From NCBI RefSeq assembly GCF_023973825.1, contig NC_090126.1, positions 1,936,001 through 2,000,000 of the forward strand: a stretch of 64,000 bases of DNA, read 5' to 3'. Source of the DNA: Plasmodium brasilianum. Taxonomy: Eukaryota > Apicomplexa > Aconoidasida > Haemosporida > Plasmodiidae. The translations under genes and the position numbers were made by a program. Each line of letters opens with the position of its first letter. The stretch's first letter is position 1. The notes beneath the pieces are model-generated. The model was not told the origin of the DNA. It searched no databases and saw only the letters and a program-made list of their open reading frames with translations. This document shows, piece after piece, positions 63,843 through 64,000 of the stretch.

Positions 63843-64000
63843 CATAAATACACATTAACGATATAGCGCAAACGTAAGAGCAAGTGAAAAAGTGAAAAGG
63901 AGGAGATAACAACAAAACAAATGCTGAATTGCTATTCATATTTTAAAAAATCAATCGAATATCAATTTTTCTTAGGGATATACTAAAAATTGCTGATTAT

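Larger units (their letters stand above)
62586..64000. other. 3' flank after S9
   Basis: It contains a 12-bp array, an A68 run (63516-63583) and a tetranucleotide array. Open frames on both strands are repeat artefacts. I see no gene. Confidence 0.6.

Overview
The window is nuclear chromosomal DNA of a malaria parasite (genus Plasmodium). The intergenic DNA is extremely AT-rich, with long poly(A)/poly(T) runs and TA/TGTA microsatellites. Proteins carry Asn-, Lys/Glu/Asp- and Ser/Gly-rich low-complexity insertions, many genes are split by short AT-rich introns, and two adjacent genes encode apicoplast proteins (SufC and ribosomal protein S9). From memory and unverified, the gene order matches P. 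falciparum chromosome 14 (old numbering about PF14_0132 to PF14_0143, read in reverse). The AT content is lower than I would expect for P. falciparum, so a P. malariae- or P. ovale-like species is possible, but the sequence alone does not settle this.

Layout, left to right (strand): a partial ABC1/beta-lactamase-like protein (+, 1-4773); protein phosphatase PP1 (-, five exons, 6629-8627); 60S ribosomal protein L10/uL16 (-, 14037-14696); a coiled-coil protein of unknown function (+, 21277-22524); an RBBP6/Mpe1-type DWNN-zinc knuckle-RING protein (-, 24807-27245); the proteasome ubiquitin receptor RPN13 (+, 11 or 12 exons, 32500-35284); a multi-pass membrane DnaJ protein (-, three exons, 35630-37522); diphthamide synthase subunit DPH1 (-, 40766-42286); a large multi-exon protein of unknown function (+, 44523-52098); a second unknown protein (-, 52407-55660); SufC (+, 57859-58968); apicoplast ribosomal protein S9 (+, 60637-62585). 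Gaps of 1.4 to 6.6 kb separate most genes. Two convergent pairs end only about 0.3 kb apart.

The genes are not an operon. They are independent housekeeping functions: protein dephosphorylation, cytosolic and apicoplast translation, mRNA 3'-end processing, proteasomal ubiquitin recognition, ER chaperoning, eEF2 modification and apicoplast Fe-S assembly.

The main things that the plain open reading frames do not show are: (1) RPN13, which has to be assembled from very small exons; (2) hidden 3' exons for the ABC1-like and DnaJ genes; (3) four single-base frame breaks, every one in a homopolymer and every one repaired by adding one base to the run; (4) a GC-rich, hairpin-containing island at about 40436-40712; (5) a perfect 48-nt palindrome inside an intron; (6) a catalytically degraded beta-lactamase-like fold split by an insertion of about 1,050 residues. 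I did not find a clearly new multi-gene system.
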